This document shows positions 16,049 through 24,258 of a stretch of 31,233 bases of DNA, piece after piece. Each line of letters starts with the position of its first letter. Position 1 is the first letter of the stretch. This DNA comes from JASFRI01 sp050115015. Its GTDB lineage: Bacteria > Acidobacteriota > Polarisedimenticolia > CBDVAL01. The notes under the pieces were generated by a model that ran no database searches, was not told the DNA's origin, and worked only from the letters and a program-made list of their open reading frames with translations. A program made the translations under genes and the position numbers. The stretch spans positions 1-31,233 of the forward strand of contig JASFRI010000003.1 in assembly GCA_050115015.1 (NCBI GenBank). The letters run 5' to 3'.

Positions 16049-17005
16049 ATGAAGCAGCGGATCTTGATCACCGGCGGCGCCGGCTTCATCGGCAGCCATC
16101 TGTGCGAGCACTTCCTGGAGCAGGGGTTCGAGGTCATCTGCATGGACAACCTGCTGACGGGCAACATCGACAACGTGGCGCACCTCCGCTCGCCGGATTT
16201 CACGTTCATCCACCAGGACGTGACGAACTTCATCCACGTGGCGGGACGGCTGGACCATATCCTGCATTTTGCCAGTCCCGCCAGCCCCGTGGACTACCTC
16301 AAGCTCCCGATCCAGACCCTCAAGGTGGGCTCCCTGGGGACCCACAAGGCGCTCGGCCTCGCCCGGGAGAAGCGGGCCCGCTTCCTGCTGGCCTCCACCT
16401 CGGAGGTGTACGGCGACCCCCTGGTCCACCCGCAGCCCGAGAGCTACTGGGGCAACGTGAACCCCATCGGCCCCCGGGGCGTCTACGACGAGGCGAAGCG
16501 GTTCGCGGAGGCCCTCACCATGGCCTACCACCGCGTGCACGGCGTCGACACGAAGATCGTCCGCATCTTCAATACCTACGGGCCGCGGATGCGGATGGAC
16601 GACGGCCGCGCCATCCCCACGTTCCTCGGTCAGGCCCTCCGCGGGGAGGACGTCACGATCTACGGCGATGGCAGCCAGACCCGTTCCTTCTGCTACGTCG
16701 ACGATCTGGTCGAGGGGATCTACCGTCTCCTCCTCTCCGGAGAGAACGACCCGGTCAATCTCGGGAACCCGCACGAGATGACGATCCGGCAGCTGGCGGA
16801 GGCGCTGCTTCGCATGACCGGGAGCACGGCGCACCTCGTGGAACGACCGCTCCCGGTGGATGATCCGAAGGTCCGTCAGCCCGACACGGCCCGGGCGGAG
16901 CAGGCCCTCGGGTGGAAGGCCTCGGTCTCCCTGGAGGAGGGTCTCCGGAAGACCATCGGGGATTTCCGGCAGCGGATCGCTCAGGAGCCCGCAAACTCGG
17001 GATAA
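16049..17005 (+). CDS. uxs: UDP-glucuronate decarboxylase (UDP-xylose synthase), SDR family
   Basis: The enzyme oxidises and decarboxylates UDP-glucuronate to UDP-xylose with bound NAD. The 318-residue protein has the Rossmann loop GGAGFIGS (9-16), HFASPASPVDY, TSEVYGDPLVHPQPESYWGN (117-136), and the catalytic pair Y146/K150 in GVYDEAKRFAEA. It continues with RIFNTYGPRM and GDGSQTRSFCYVDDLV. These signatures separate UDP-xylose synthases from general epimerases. It is the only plus-strand gene in the window, has its own strong promoter, and sits between the lipid A and polysaccharide blocks. UDP-xylose would supply a glycosyltransferase for the exopolysaccharide or LPS. Its last 25 bases overlap the convergent small lipoprotein-like gene. 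Confidence 0.94.
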   Translation: MKQRILITGGAGFIGSHLCEHFLEQGFEVICMDNLLTGNIDNVAHLRSPDFTFIHQDVTNFIHVAGRLDHILHFASPASPVDYLKLPIQTLKVGSLGTHKALGLAREKRARFLLASTSEVYGDPLVHPQPESYWGNVNPIGPRGVYDEAKRFAEALTMAYHRVHGVDTKIVRIFNTYGPRMRMDDGRAIPTFLGQALRGEDVTIYGDGSQTRSFCYVDDLVEGIYRLLLSGENDPVNLGNPHEMTIRQLAEALLRMTGSTAHLVERPLPVDDPKVRQPDTARAEQALGWKASVSLEEGLRKTIGDFRQRIAQEPANSG

Positions 17006-17406
17006 TCGCCCCGGCTCTCGACGGGCGGGACGTTCTCCAGGACCACCGCCAGCGCATCCAGGGCATCCCCCGCCGACGGCACATGGGTGGTGATCGCGCG
17101 CTCGTCGTCGAAGCCCATACCCGAAACGTCGAGCGGCAGGGGATCGTCGCGCAGGATTCGCTGCTGGGCATCGACCTGCTGGACCCGGACGGTCAGGTAT
17201 TGCAACGTGCTCTGTCCCGTCACCCGGACGTCGAGGTCCAGGGCGATCCGGCCGTCCGGCTGCGGTGCCCAGGAACGTAGCTGCACCTCGAATCGCTGCC
17301 GCTCGATCAGCGTGCGGTCCCCCGGGGCCACGTCGGGGCCGCAGGAGAGCGACGAACCGGAAGCGATCGCTCCCAGCAAGACAAGGAACAGCCGACGAGA
17401 GACCAT
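16981..17406 (-). CDS. Small lipoprotein-like secreted protein of unknown function
   Basis: I do not recognise this 141-residue protein. It has a signal-like N-terminus (MVSRRLFLVLLGAIASGSSL) followed by Cys22. The SLSC sequence is only a marginal lipobox because Ser is at -3. The mature part alternates polar and hydrophobic residues, as in a small beta-sandwich (for example RIALDLDVRVTGQSTLQYLT), and is acidic. The ATG at 17406 has GGAGG six bases upstream, which argues for a real gene. It lies 80 bp after the BY-kinase gene and probably ends that operon, so an accessory role in polysaccharide export is plausible. Its 3' end overlaps the convergent UDP-xylose synthase gene by 25 bp, and no terminator is visible between them. 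Confidence 0.72.
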   Translation of the reverse strand: MVSRRLFLVLLGAIASGSSLSCGPDVAPGDRTLIERQRFEVQLRSWAPQPDGRIALDLDVRVTGQSTLQYLTVRVQQVDAQQRILRDDPLPLDVSGMGFDDERAITTHVPSAGDALDALAVVLENVPPVESRGDYPEFAGS

Positions 17407-17486
17407 GCCGGTCCTCCAGGAAGCGGCGCGGCGGCTCGCCGTGCGCCGGGGGCACCAGTATAGCCGATAGCGCTTCCGGGAGCCCG

Positions 17487-19595
17487 TCAGCCCGCGCGCC
17501 GCCCCTTGAGGAACCGGCGCTTCGGCTCCTTCTCGCCTTCGCCGGAGCCGTAGTAGTAGTGCCCGGAATAGTAGTAGTCGCGGTAGTGGGTTCGATCGAG
17601 GTTGACGTCGTTCAGGATCGCGCCCACGATCTGGCCGTTCACGGCCCGCAGGCTCTCCACGGCGCGCCGGATGAGCTCCCTATCGTTGTGGCGGTGGCGG
17701 ATCACGAAGGCCACCATGTCCACCAGGGAGGCCAGGATCACCGCGTCCGTGAGGCTGGCCACCGGCGGGGCGTCGATCAGCACCCAGTCGTACTCTTCTC
17801 GCAGCTCCTCCAGCAGCCTCCGGAAGCGCTCCGTGCCGAACAGCTCCGGGGGATTGGGCGGGATCGGTCCGCAGGTCAGCACCTGCAGGTTCGGGCTGTC
17901 GGTCTGCTTGAGGTACTTCCTCCAGCTCCCGTCCTCGCTGGCATCCGCCAGGTAGTTCGTCAGGCCGAAGTTCCGCTTGAGCCGGAGCAGGTTGTGCACG
18001 TTCGGCCGCCGCAGGTCGCAGTCGACCACGACGACACGGTCCCCGGAGGCGGCCTGGGAGCGAGCCAGCGTGGTCACGGTGCTCGTCTTCCCCTCCTGCG
18101 GACCCGCGCTCGTGATCAGCAGCAGCTTCCGGGATCGATTGAGGCTGGAGAAGTTGATGTTCGTCCGGAGGCTGGAGAACGATTCCCGCAGCATCGGCTC
18201 GGCGGCCTCGCTGCGACGCGGCACGATCGCCAGGATGCTCAGGCCGAGATACTGCTCCACGTCCTCGCTGGTCTTCACCGTGTTGTCCAGGTAGTCCAGG
18301 AAGAACACCAGGCCGAGGCCCAGCGCGAGCCCCAGGACAGCGCTCAGGAGGACGTTCAGCCGGCGTTTCGGGCTCACCGGCTCCCTGGGCACCACCGCCT
18401 GGTCCACGATGGTCACGTTGTTCCTGAGCAGATTCGCGTTGAGCTCGACCTCCTTGATCCGGTTGCTGATCAGGTCGTAGACCTTCCGTGCCTCGCTGGA
18501 ATCCGTCTTGAACACCTCGTACTCGGACGCCTTGCGCCCCAGGGCCATCGACTGCTGCCGGGTATCGTCGATGGCGTCCTTGAGCTCCTGCTCCCGCCCC
18601 CGCAGGAGGTTGTACTCGGTCTCGATGGCGCCGCTGACCCGCTGGATCTCCAGGTCCATCCGCTGCTGGACCCGATCCAGCTCGGACTCCTTCTCCTTGA
18701 CCTTGAAGTGCCCGGGCTTGTACGTCACCAGCAGCCGCCGCAGCTCCGTCTCCAGACGGATCGCGTCCTCCTGGAGTCCGAGGATCGTCGGGTCGGTGGC
18801 GATCCGCGGCACGACGAGGTAATCGCCACCCTCCCTCTGGATCTCCTGCAGCTTCTGGTAGATCCCCTCCATCGCCAGGCGGTCCACCTGGGCCTGGGTA
18901 AGGTCGGCATCCAGGAGCTTCAGGCGCTCCTGGAAGCTCTTCTGCGGATCGTCTCCCACGTAGAGCTCGGCGTCCTCCGCGAACTCCATGCGGCGCTGCT
19001 CCTCCTCCAGAAGCTGGTTGCGCAGGGGCAGCAGCCGCTGACGCAGTCGGTTCACCGCCTCGTCGGTCTTCTCGGCTGCCTTCGCGAGGTTGCGCTCCTT
19101 GTACGTCTCCGCCAGGGTGTTGGCCCAGAGCGCGGCGGACTCCGGGTCACCCGCCCGCACGCGGAGCTTCACGATCCCCGTCTCCGACACGGGATTGACG
19201 ACGATGCGCCTCGCGAAAGCCTCCACCGGGTCCTCGGCCTGCGCGAACGCGGGGTGCTCGAACAGGTCGAGACTCGTCATGGTCCGCGAGAGCACGTCCC
19301 GGCTCTTCATGATCTGGTACTGCGTGTTGTAGTAGCGCTCCTCGGCCAGATAACCGAAATCCGTGGCCCCGAGCTGCGCGACATCCGCACCCTGCACCAT
19401 CGCCCGGGGCCGGGCGTTGATCTCGATCGTCACCGCGCTCTCGTAGCTCGGCTTCTGCAGCAGCGTCGCGATGGTCCCAAGGACCACGACCACGGCGAAG
19501 ATCGAGATGACGGACCAGCGGCCGTTCCAGACGACTCGCCAGTAGTCCCGGAGGTGAGCCTCGGGCCTGGCGGTGGTTGTGGTCTTGTCGTCCAT
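17487..19595 (-). CDS. Wzz/BY-kinase: polysaccharide co-polymerase with tyrosine autokinase domain
   Basis: This inner-membrane protein controls polysaccharide chain length and export through cycles of tyrosine autophosphorylation. The 702-residue order is: first membrane segment (about 28-46), Wzz region, long coiled coil (about 170-370), GNVR-type region ending VPREPVSPKRRLN, second membrane segment (about 414-433), then the kinase. Walker A is SAGPQEGKTS (496-505), Walker A' VVVVDCD (521-527) and Walker B VLIDAP (605-610). The C-terminus carries a cluster of seven tyrosines within residues 671-682, followed by a basic end. The ATG at 19595 has GGAAGGA upstream. It follows the export protein gene by 28 bp, the usual order of a Wza/Wzc-like pair. 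Confidence 0.95.
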   Translation of the reverse strand: MDDKTTTTARPEAHLRDYWRVVWNGRWSVISIFAVVVVLGTIATLLQKPSYESAVTIEINARPRAMVQGADVAQLGATDFGYLAEERYYNTQYQIMKSRDVLSRTMTSLDLFEHPAFAQAEDPVEAFARRIVVNPVSETGIVKLRVRAGDPESAALWANTLAETYKERNLAKAAEKTDEAVNRLRQRLLPLRNQLLEEEQRRMEFAEDAELYVGDDPQKSFQERLKLLDADLTQAQVDRLAMEGIYQKLQEIQREGGDYLVVPRIATDPTILGLQEDAIRLETELRRLLVTYKPGHFKVKEKESELDRVQQRMDLEIQRVSGAIETEYNLLRGREQELKDAIDDTRQQSMALGRKASEYEVFKTDSSEARKVYDLISNRIKEVELNANLLRNNVTIVDQAVVPREPVSPKRRLNVLLSAVLGLALGLGLVFFLDYLDNTVKTSEDVEQYLGLSILAIVPRRSEAAEPMLRESFSSLRTNINFSSLNRSRKLLLITSAGPQEGKTSTVTTLARSQAASGDRVVVVDCDLRRPNVHNLLRLKRNFGLTNYLADASEDGSWRKYLKQTDSPNLQVLTCGPIPPNPPELFGTERFRRLLEELREEYDWVLIDAPPVASLTDAVILASLVDMVAFVIRHRHNDRELIRRAVESLRAVNGQIVGAILNDVNLDRTHYRDYYYSGHYYYGSGEGEKEPKRRFLKGRRAG

Positions 19596-19623
19596 CGTCG
19601 GGTTCCTTCCTCCAGATCGCGGC

Positions 19624-20763
19624 CTACAGCAGCCGGCGCTTCACGATGATGATGTCCTCGGGCAGCAGGCTGACGTCCTGCTCGCGGCGCTGTTCGATGG
19701 CCTTCAGGTTCACGACGATCTTGCGCGTCTCCCCGTCCACGTCACGATGCAGCTCCACCGACTTCCGGTCCGCCCACTGGGACATGCCTCCCGCGACGGA
19801 GATCGCCTTCAGCAATGTGTAGCCTCGCTCCAGGGGATAGGTGCCCGGGGACGCGACCTCGCCCTGGATGTAGAACATCGGCTGCTCTGGCACGTTGACG
19901 ACGTCGCCGTGATGCAGCACCAGCTGCGCGCCCCGGCCCTCGGGTGTGAACAGCTCGTCCCGCCCCACGTCGAGGCTCTCGGTGGTCCCGTCCGGACGGG
20001 TCCGCGTGACCACCACGGTGGGCCCGGCATTTTCGGTGATCCCACCCGCCTGGGTGATCATGTCGACCAGCGTCGTCGGCCCCTTGATGGGGTACTTGCC
20101 CGGGGTCCGTACGAAGCCCACCACGTTGACCCATTGGGACTCGTACTCCGACACGCGGACGGTGACCTTCGGGTCCACCAGGTAGTCGGCCTCGAGACGG
20201 CTTCGGATCTCCTCGGCGACCTCCGCCGTCGTCCGCCCCACCACCTGCACCTGCCCGATGAGAGGGAAGTTCAACACACCGTCAGGCGGTACGGTGTCGC
20301 TGCGACTGAGGTCATCGTGTCCATGCACGTAGATCTCGATCATGTCGCGCACGCCGAGGCGGTATGCGCCGCCATCGGAGAAGGCGCTGTCCGGGGTGGT
20401 CGAGGCGAACACGAACCGCCAGCCACCCGAAACCCGCCGGACCGCCGTCAGGCGCGCCAGCGAGTACGGCAACTCCACGGCGGCTCCCCCGGGCACGCTC
20501 ATCAGGCGCGCCGCGGGGAGGCCCTCCAGCGGCCCCAGGCCATCTTCCTCTGGGCTCCAGCCCGAGAACTCCAGAATCGTCCCGCCCTCGGGCGACGGCG
20601 AGAGCTGCAGCCCCTCGTCCACGTCGACTTCGAGCCAGATCCCCGTGTCGTCCTGCCCACCGCGCGCCGCAGGGCTCGCAGCCCTGAAGCTGCCGACGAG
20701 CCCACCCAGCACCAGAGCGACAGCGAGGACGAGAATCCGGGGTGTTGGCGTCCGCGATCGCAT
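19624..20763 (-). CDS. Wza-like outer-membrane polysaccharide export protein (Poly_export + SLBB)
   Basis: This protein is expected to form the outer-membrane channel for exopolysaccharide. The 379 residues comprise a hydrophobic signal region (about 9-25), an unassigned beta-rich N-terminal extension (about 40-125), and a Poly_export domain (about 133-205, with YRLGVRDMIEIYVHGHDDLS and FPLIGQVQVVGRT). Two SLBB-type repeats follow, beginning near 211 (VNVVGFVRTPGKYPIKG) and 297 (FYIQGEVASPGTYPLERGY). No cysteine follows the signal, so it is not a lipoprotein like E. coli Wza. The start chosen is ATG 20763, two bases after the barrel gene stop and preceded by AAGGGGAG; an in-frame ATG at 20793 is possible. 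Confidence 0.9.
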   Translation of the reverse strand: MRSRTPTPRILVLAVALVLGGLVGSFRAASPAARGGQDDTGIWLEVDVDEGLQLSPSPEGGTILEFSGWSPEEDGLGPLEGLPAARLMSVPGGAAVELPYSLARLTAVRRVSGGWRFVFASTTPDSAFSDGGAYRLGVRDMIEIYVHGHDDLSRSDTVPPDGVLNFPLIGQVQVVGRTTAEVAEEIRSRLEADYLVDPKVTVRVSEYESQWVNVVGFVRTPGKYPIKGPTTLVDMITQAGGITENAGPTVVVTRTRPDGTTESLDVGRDELFTPEGRGAQLVLHHGDVVNVPEQPMFYIQGEVASPGTYPLERGYTLLKAISVAGGMSQWADRKSVELHRDVDGETRKIVVNLKAIEQRREQDVSLLPEDIIIVKRRLL

Positions 20764-20765
20764 GC

Positions 20766-22088
20766 TCAGATGTTCTCCCCTTGCCCGGACCATCCGAACC
20801 GGAACTCCAGCGAGACGACCCCGGTATCGAACTCGACCTCTGGCGTGTTCGACGTGCGGGAAAGCTGCTGATACCGGAACTCGAGCGCGCTCGTACGGTT
20901 GAACTGGACGCCCAGGCCGGCGGTCCAGCGCAGCAGATAGTCCTGGCGGCGGATGCCGATGCTCTCCTCTCCGAGCCCCGTCGCCGGGACGGAGCCGTCG
21001 GGGCAGGTCTCACCCGGCGGGATGGGCTCCGGAACGGTGCCAGCGTCGGAACGGCAGAACTCCTGGGTGATGTCCGGATAGCCGTTGCGCTGAAACGCTG
21101 CCGCCAGGACGAAGAACATCCGCCCGGGCGGCCGGAACAGCAGGTTGACCGCCACCCGATCCGTCAGGTAGTAGTTGTTGACGTTGAAGACGGATTGATA
21201 CGGGTCGCGAACCAGCTCGGCCTGGATGTAGACGACCGGCGTCAAGGCGCGCTGGTAGATGAAGCGCCCCACCACTCCGGCGTAGTCGGCATCGTCCGAC
21301 CGATCGAAGCTCAGGACGTCATAGCCGACGTAGAACTGGGCGAGGTCGCGCTCGTCGAAGTTGTGCTCCAACCCGACCTGGAACCCATCCCGGCTCCACT
21401 TCCCCTCCTCGGTCTCGAGCACCAGGCGTTCCTGGTCGTTGCGGGACATGGTCAAGGCGAAGGCGAGGGTGGTGCCCGGCCCCAGGAACTTCAGATACGA
21501 CAGGTCCAGGTCCCGCAGCGTGTAGTCCACGAAGGAGTTCCGGCCGGATTCGTTGAAGTTGAGGTCCTGGTAGGCCACCTGCGCCCGCATCCCATGACCG
21601 AGGTTGAACGGGTGCTCGAACTCCACGTAGGCTTCGGTGAAGGTGTAGCGCTGGTCGCTGTAAACCACCTCTCCGGCGCCGAAGGCCTGGGTGTTCAGGT
21701 AGTCCAGCAACACCCCTCCCCGGATCGAGAGCTGAGCCCCCGAGGAGAAGTTGAGCTCCACCTCGGTGTCCAGATCATGGACTGGGCCGTCGAGCTCGTC
21801 ATTCTCCTTGTAGTTGTTCCATCCGGGAGCATAGGACAGGTCCCAGCGGCTCTGCCGGAACGGCAGACGCCATAGCAGGGGCACCCTGATGTACGAGTAG
21901 ATGTCCGGAACCACGTTTCCGTACTCCTCGGACTGACTGAAGATGTTGCTGTTCCGGCCGGACTCCACGATCACCGAGGGGAAGAACTGCGCGTGTCCCA
22001 TCGGAATCCCCTCCGCCCGGGCCGGTCGCGGGCCCGACCCCGCGACACCGAGGAGCAGCCACATCATCGCGAACCTCGCACCCCGCAT
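20766..22088 (-). CDS. Outer-membrane beta-barrel protein of the exopolysaccharide export cluster
   Basis: This 440-residue protein has a signal peptide (cleavage near PARA, about residue 26) and then many alternating aromatic beta-strands ending in LEFRFGW and a short tail. It resembles the EpsL/OMP barrel proteins that sit beside polysaccharide export genes, but I cannot name a close family with certainty. One extracellular-type loop near residues 330-360 has two cysteines (QEFC and GETC) that could form a disulfide. The start could be ATG 22088 or GTG 22097; neither has a strong ribosome site. It is the first gene of the export operon, downstream of a promoter with a G8 spacer tract. Confidence 0.82.
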   Translation of the reverse strand: MRGARFAMMWLLLGVAGSGPRPARAEGIPMGHAQFFPSVIVESGRNSNIFSQSEEYGNVVPDIYSYIRVPLLWRLPFRQSRWDLSYAPGWNNYKENDELDGPVHDLDTEVELNFSSGAQLSIRGGVLLDYLNTQAFGAGEVVYSDQRYTFTEAYVEFEHPFNLGHGMRAQVAYQDLNFNESGRNSFVDYTLRDLDLSYLKFLGPGTTLAFALTMSRNDQERLVLETEEGKWSRDGFQVGLEHNFDERDLAQFYVGYDVLSFDRSDDADYAGVVGRFIYQRALTPVVYIQAELVRDPYQSVFNVNNYYLTDRVAVNLLFRPPGRMFFVLAAAFQRNGYPDITQEFCRSDAGTVPEPIPPGETCPDGSVPATGLGEESIGIRRQDYLLRWTAGLGVQFNRTSALEFRYQQLSRTSNTPEVEFDTGVVSLEFRFGWSGQGENI

Positions 22089-22163
22089 CGAGCCCACCGG
22101 ACAGATCGGTTTCTCGCCGTGGCCACGGAATTCCCGGTCCCAGGGGAGAAACAGGTCGGGTTC

Positions 22164-22192
22164 AAGGTATATCTCGCCCCCCCCGAAGTCAA
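22164..22192 (-). promoter_or_regulatory. Candidate promoter of the export operon with a G8 tract in its spacer
   Basis: On the minus strand TTGACT (22192-22187, 5/6) precedes two overlapping -10 choices. TACCTT (22169-22164) has a 17-base spacer but only three matches. TATACC (22171-22166) has four matches but only a 15-base spacer. Eight consecutive G (22184-22177) fill part of the spacer. The leader to ATG 22088 would be about 70 bases. The rest of the 150-bp gap shows nothing else. Confidence 0.5.
22177..22184. repeat. Homopolymer of eight C (plus strand) / eight G (minus strand)
   Basis: This run of eight identical bases lies in the non-coding gap between the dehydratase and outer-membrane barrel genes, inside the candidate promoter spacer. 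I noticed no longer homopolymer in the window; two runs of seven lie inside genes. Slippage here would change promoter spacing. Confidence 0.9.
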
Positions 22193-22240
22193 GAAACCGA
22201 GTCTTGCGAGGGGTTTGCGTCGAGAGCCCCGGCCACGCCC

Positions 22241-24145
22241 CTAGCCCGGCGGGGAGACCTCGCGCAGATGGGTCTGTACCGCCCGCGGCCGGGTCGACCC
22301 ACGCGCCTCGTGGGTGCCGTAGGCCAGGACGAGCGCGGCGAGCTCCCTTCCCAGGGTCTCCCCGTCCCGGCGCCCCAGGGCGGTCCGGAGGCCCTCCAGC
22401 TCGCGGTTCAGCTCCACATGGGCCACCGACCGCACCGAGAGCTTCACGATCTTCTCATGGGCGGTGGGAAGGGTATTCTCGTCGGCGGCGGAGAGCTCCT
22501 CGTGGAGCTTCTCCCCCGGGCGCAGGCCGGTGAACTGGATATCGATGTCGACGTCCGTGCGGAAGCCCGACAGCTCGATCATGTTCCGGGCCAGGTCGAC
22601 GATCCGGACCGGCTCGCCCATGTCCAGCATGAAGATCTCGCCCCCCTCCCCCATGGAGCCGGCCTGCATCACGAGCTGCACCGCCTCGGGGATGGTCATG
22701 AAGTAGCGGGTGGCCTCGGGGTGGGTGACGGTCACGGGCCCGCCGGACGCGATCTGGTTCCGGAAGATGGGTACCACGGAGCCGTCCGACCCCAGGACGT
22801 TCCCGAAGCGCACCGCGATGAAGCGCGTCGACGCCCCGTTCATCGACTGGAGGATCAGCTCGGCGACACGCTTCGTGCGGCCCATGACGCTGCTCGGGTT
22901 GACCGCCTTGTCGGTCGAGATCAGCACGAACCGGACGGCCTCGAACTCCGCCGCCAGCCGCGCCAGGAGACGGGTCCCGAACACATTGTTGGACACCGCC
23001 TCCACGACGTTGGACTCCATCATCGGGACGTGCTTGTACGCGGCGGCGTGGTAGACCACGTGCGGGCGGTGCTTCTCGAAGACTTCGTGCATCCGGACCT
23101 CGTCCTGGATGTCCCCCACACAGTAGGACACCGGGAGGTCCGGGGCGAGGGAGCGCAGGTCCATCTGGATCGCGAAGAGGTTGTTCTCGGAGCGATCCAC
23201 CAGAACCAGGTGCGAGGGCCGGAGCGCCGCGAGCTGCCGGGCCATCTCCCGCCCGATGGAGCCGCCGCCCCCCGTCACCAGGACGGTGTGGCCGTAGATG
23301 TCACGTCGGATCGCCTCCACATCGAGGACCACGGGCTCCCGGCCGAGGAGGTCCTCCACCTGGACGTCGCGGATCTGGCGCATGCTCGCCGGATCCTCGA
23401 GAAAGTCCGGCATCGAGGGCAGGGCCTTCAGGCGCACCTTCCGATCGCCGCACAGACGGCGGATCTCCCGGAGGTCCCTTGCCGACGCCGACGGGATCGC
23501 GACGATGACCTCCACCGCACGACGGGTCCTCAGGATCTCCGGGATGTCGTCCCTCCCTCCGAGGACCGGGACGCCGTGGATGTTCACCCCGTGCTTCTCG
23601 GGGTCGTCGTCGACGAAGCCGATGGGCACGTAGTCCAGGTCCCCCCGCTGGCGCATCTGCCGCACGATCATCTCCCCGGACTCCCCGGCGCCGACGATCA
23701 GCACCCGCCGGCCGCCGCTCCGCTTGCGGCTCAGCTCGCCGTGGACCCTCCCCATGGTCCTCAGGCCACCGGCCAGCAGGAGGAGCAGGACGGTGTCCAT
23801 GACGACGACACTGCGCGGCAGGCCGTGGTAACCCAGGGCCACGAAGGCGAGCACCACCGCCACCGTCCGGGCCAGGACGGCCTGGACGATCTGGATCAGC
23901 TCGTGGATCGACGTGTAGCGCCAGGAGGACCGGTAGAGCCGGAAGACCCAGAAGATGAGCGGGGTCAGGACGAGGTCCAGGTACATCCAGCGATGGAAGT
24001 AGAGGAACTGGACGCGGCCGCTGGGGAACGGGTCGTCGAACCGGAGGAGGTTCGCGAGGAGGTTCGCGACGATGATGATCAGGACGTCGGCCACGACGAA
24101 CAGCGCGCGCCGCCGCGGCCACAGGCCCCCTCGCAACCAGCTCAC
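22241..24145 (-). CDS. Membrane-bound NDP-sugar 4,6-dehydratase, CapD/WbpM/PglF family
   Basis: Homologues convert UDP-GlcNAc to the 4-keto-6-deoxy sugar, the first step to bacillosamine, QuiNAc or FucNAc. The 634 residues contain four predicted N-terminal membrane helices (about 15-130), a CoA-binding-like Rossmann domain with VGAGESGE (151-158), and a second SDR domain with TGGGGSIG (291-298). Catalytic motifs are STDKAV (T411, D412, K413) and MGRTK (M421, K425), where ordinary SDRs have YxxxK; this Met is characteristic of the PglF/WbpM group. The GTG at 24145 has GGAG seven bases upstream. It has its own promoter candidate and lies just downstream of the phosphoglycosyl transferase gene. 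Confidence 0.94.
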   Translation of the reverse strand: MSWLRGGLWPRRRALFVVADVLIIIVANLLANLLRFDDPFPSGRVQFLYFHRWMYLDLVLTPLIFWVFRLYRSSWRYTSIHELIQIVQAVLARTVAVVLAFVALGYHGLPRSVVVMDTVLLLLLAGGLRTMGRVHGELSRKRSGGRRVLIVGAGESGEMIVRQMRQRGDLDYVPIGFVDDDPEKHGVNIHGVPVLGGRDDIPEILRTRRAVEVIVAIPSASARDLREIRRLCGDRKVRLKALPSMPDFLEDPASMRQIRDVQVEDLLGREPVVLDVEAIRRDIYGHTVLVTGGGGSIGREMARQLAALRPSHLVLVDRSENNLFAIQMDLRSLAPDLPVSYCVGDIQDEVRMHEVFEKHRPHVVYHAAAYKHVPMMESNVVEAVSNNVFGTRLLARLAAEFEAVRFVLISTDKAVNPSSVMGRTKRVAELILQSMNGASTRFIAVRFGNVLGSDGSVVPIFRNQIASGGPVTVTHPEATRYFMTIPEAVQLVMQAGSMGEGGEIFMLDMGEPVRIVDLARNMIELSGFRTDVDIDIQFTGLRPGEKLHEELSAADENTLPTAHEKIVKLSVRSVAHVELNRELEGLRTALGRRDGETLGRELAALVLAYGTHEARGSTRPRAVQTHLREVSPPG

Positions 24146-24229
24146 GTTCGGACTCCGTCAGGCGCCGATCCGCCCCCTCGCACCCCCCGGACGGCGCACA
24201 AACCATTCTCCAAGACGAGGATACGTCGG

Positions 24230-24258
24230 AATATACGGCGCAGCTCCCGGCCCGTCAA
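24230..24258 (-). promoter_or_regulatory. Candidate sigma70 promoter for the CapD/PglF-type dehydratase gene
   Basis: On the minus strand TTGACG (24258-24253, 5/6) is followed after 17 bases by TATATT (24235-24230, 5/6). The TGA in the -35 is the stop codon of the phosphoglycosyl transferase gene. The leader to GTG 24145 is about 78 bases and holds no clear hairpin with a U tract. Confidence 0.7.

Noticed and set aside
17457..17462. TATACT upstream of the small lipoprotein-like gene as a promoter
   Set aside because: The -10 match is good, but there is no -35 at 15-19 bases and no extended -10 TG; co-transcription with the BY-kinase gene is simpler.
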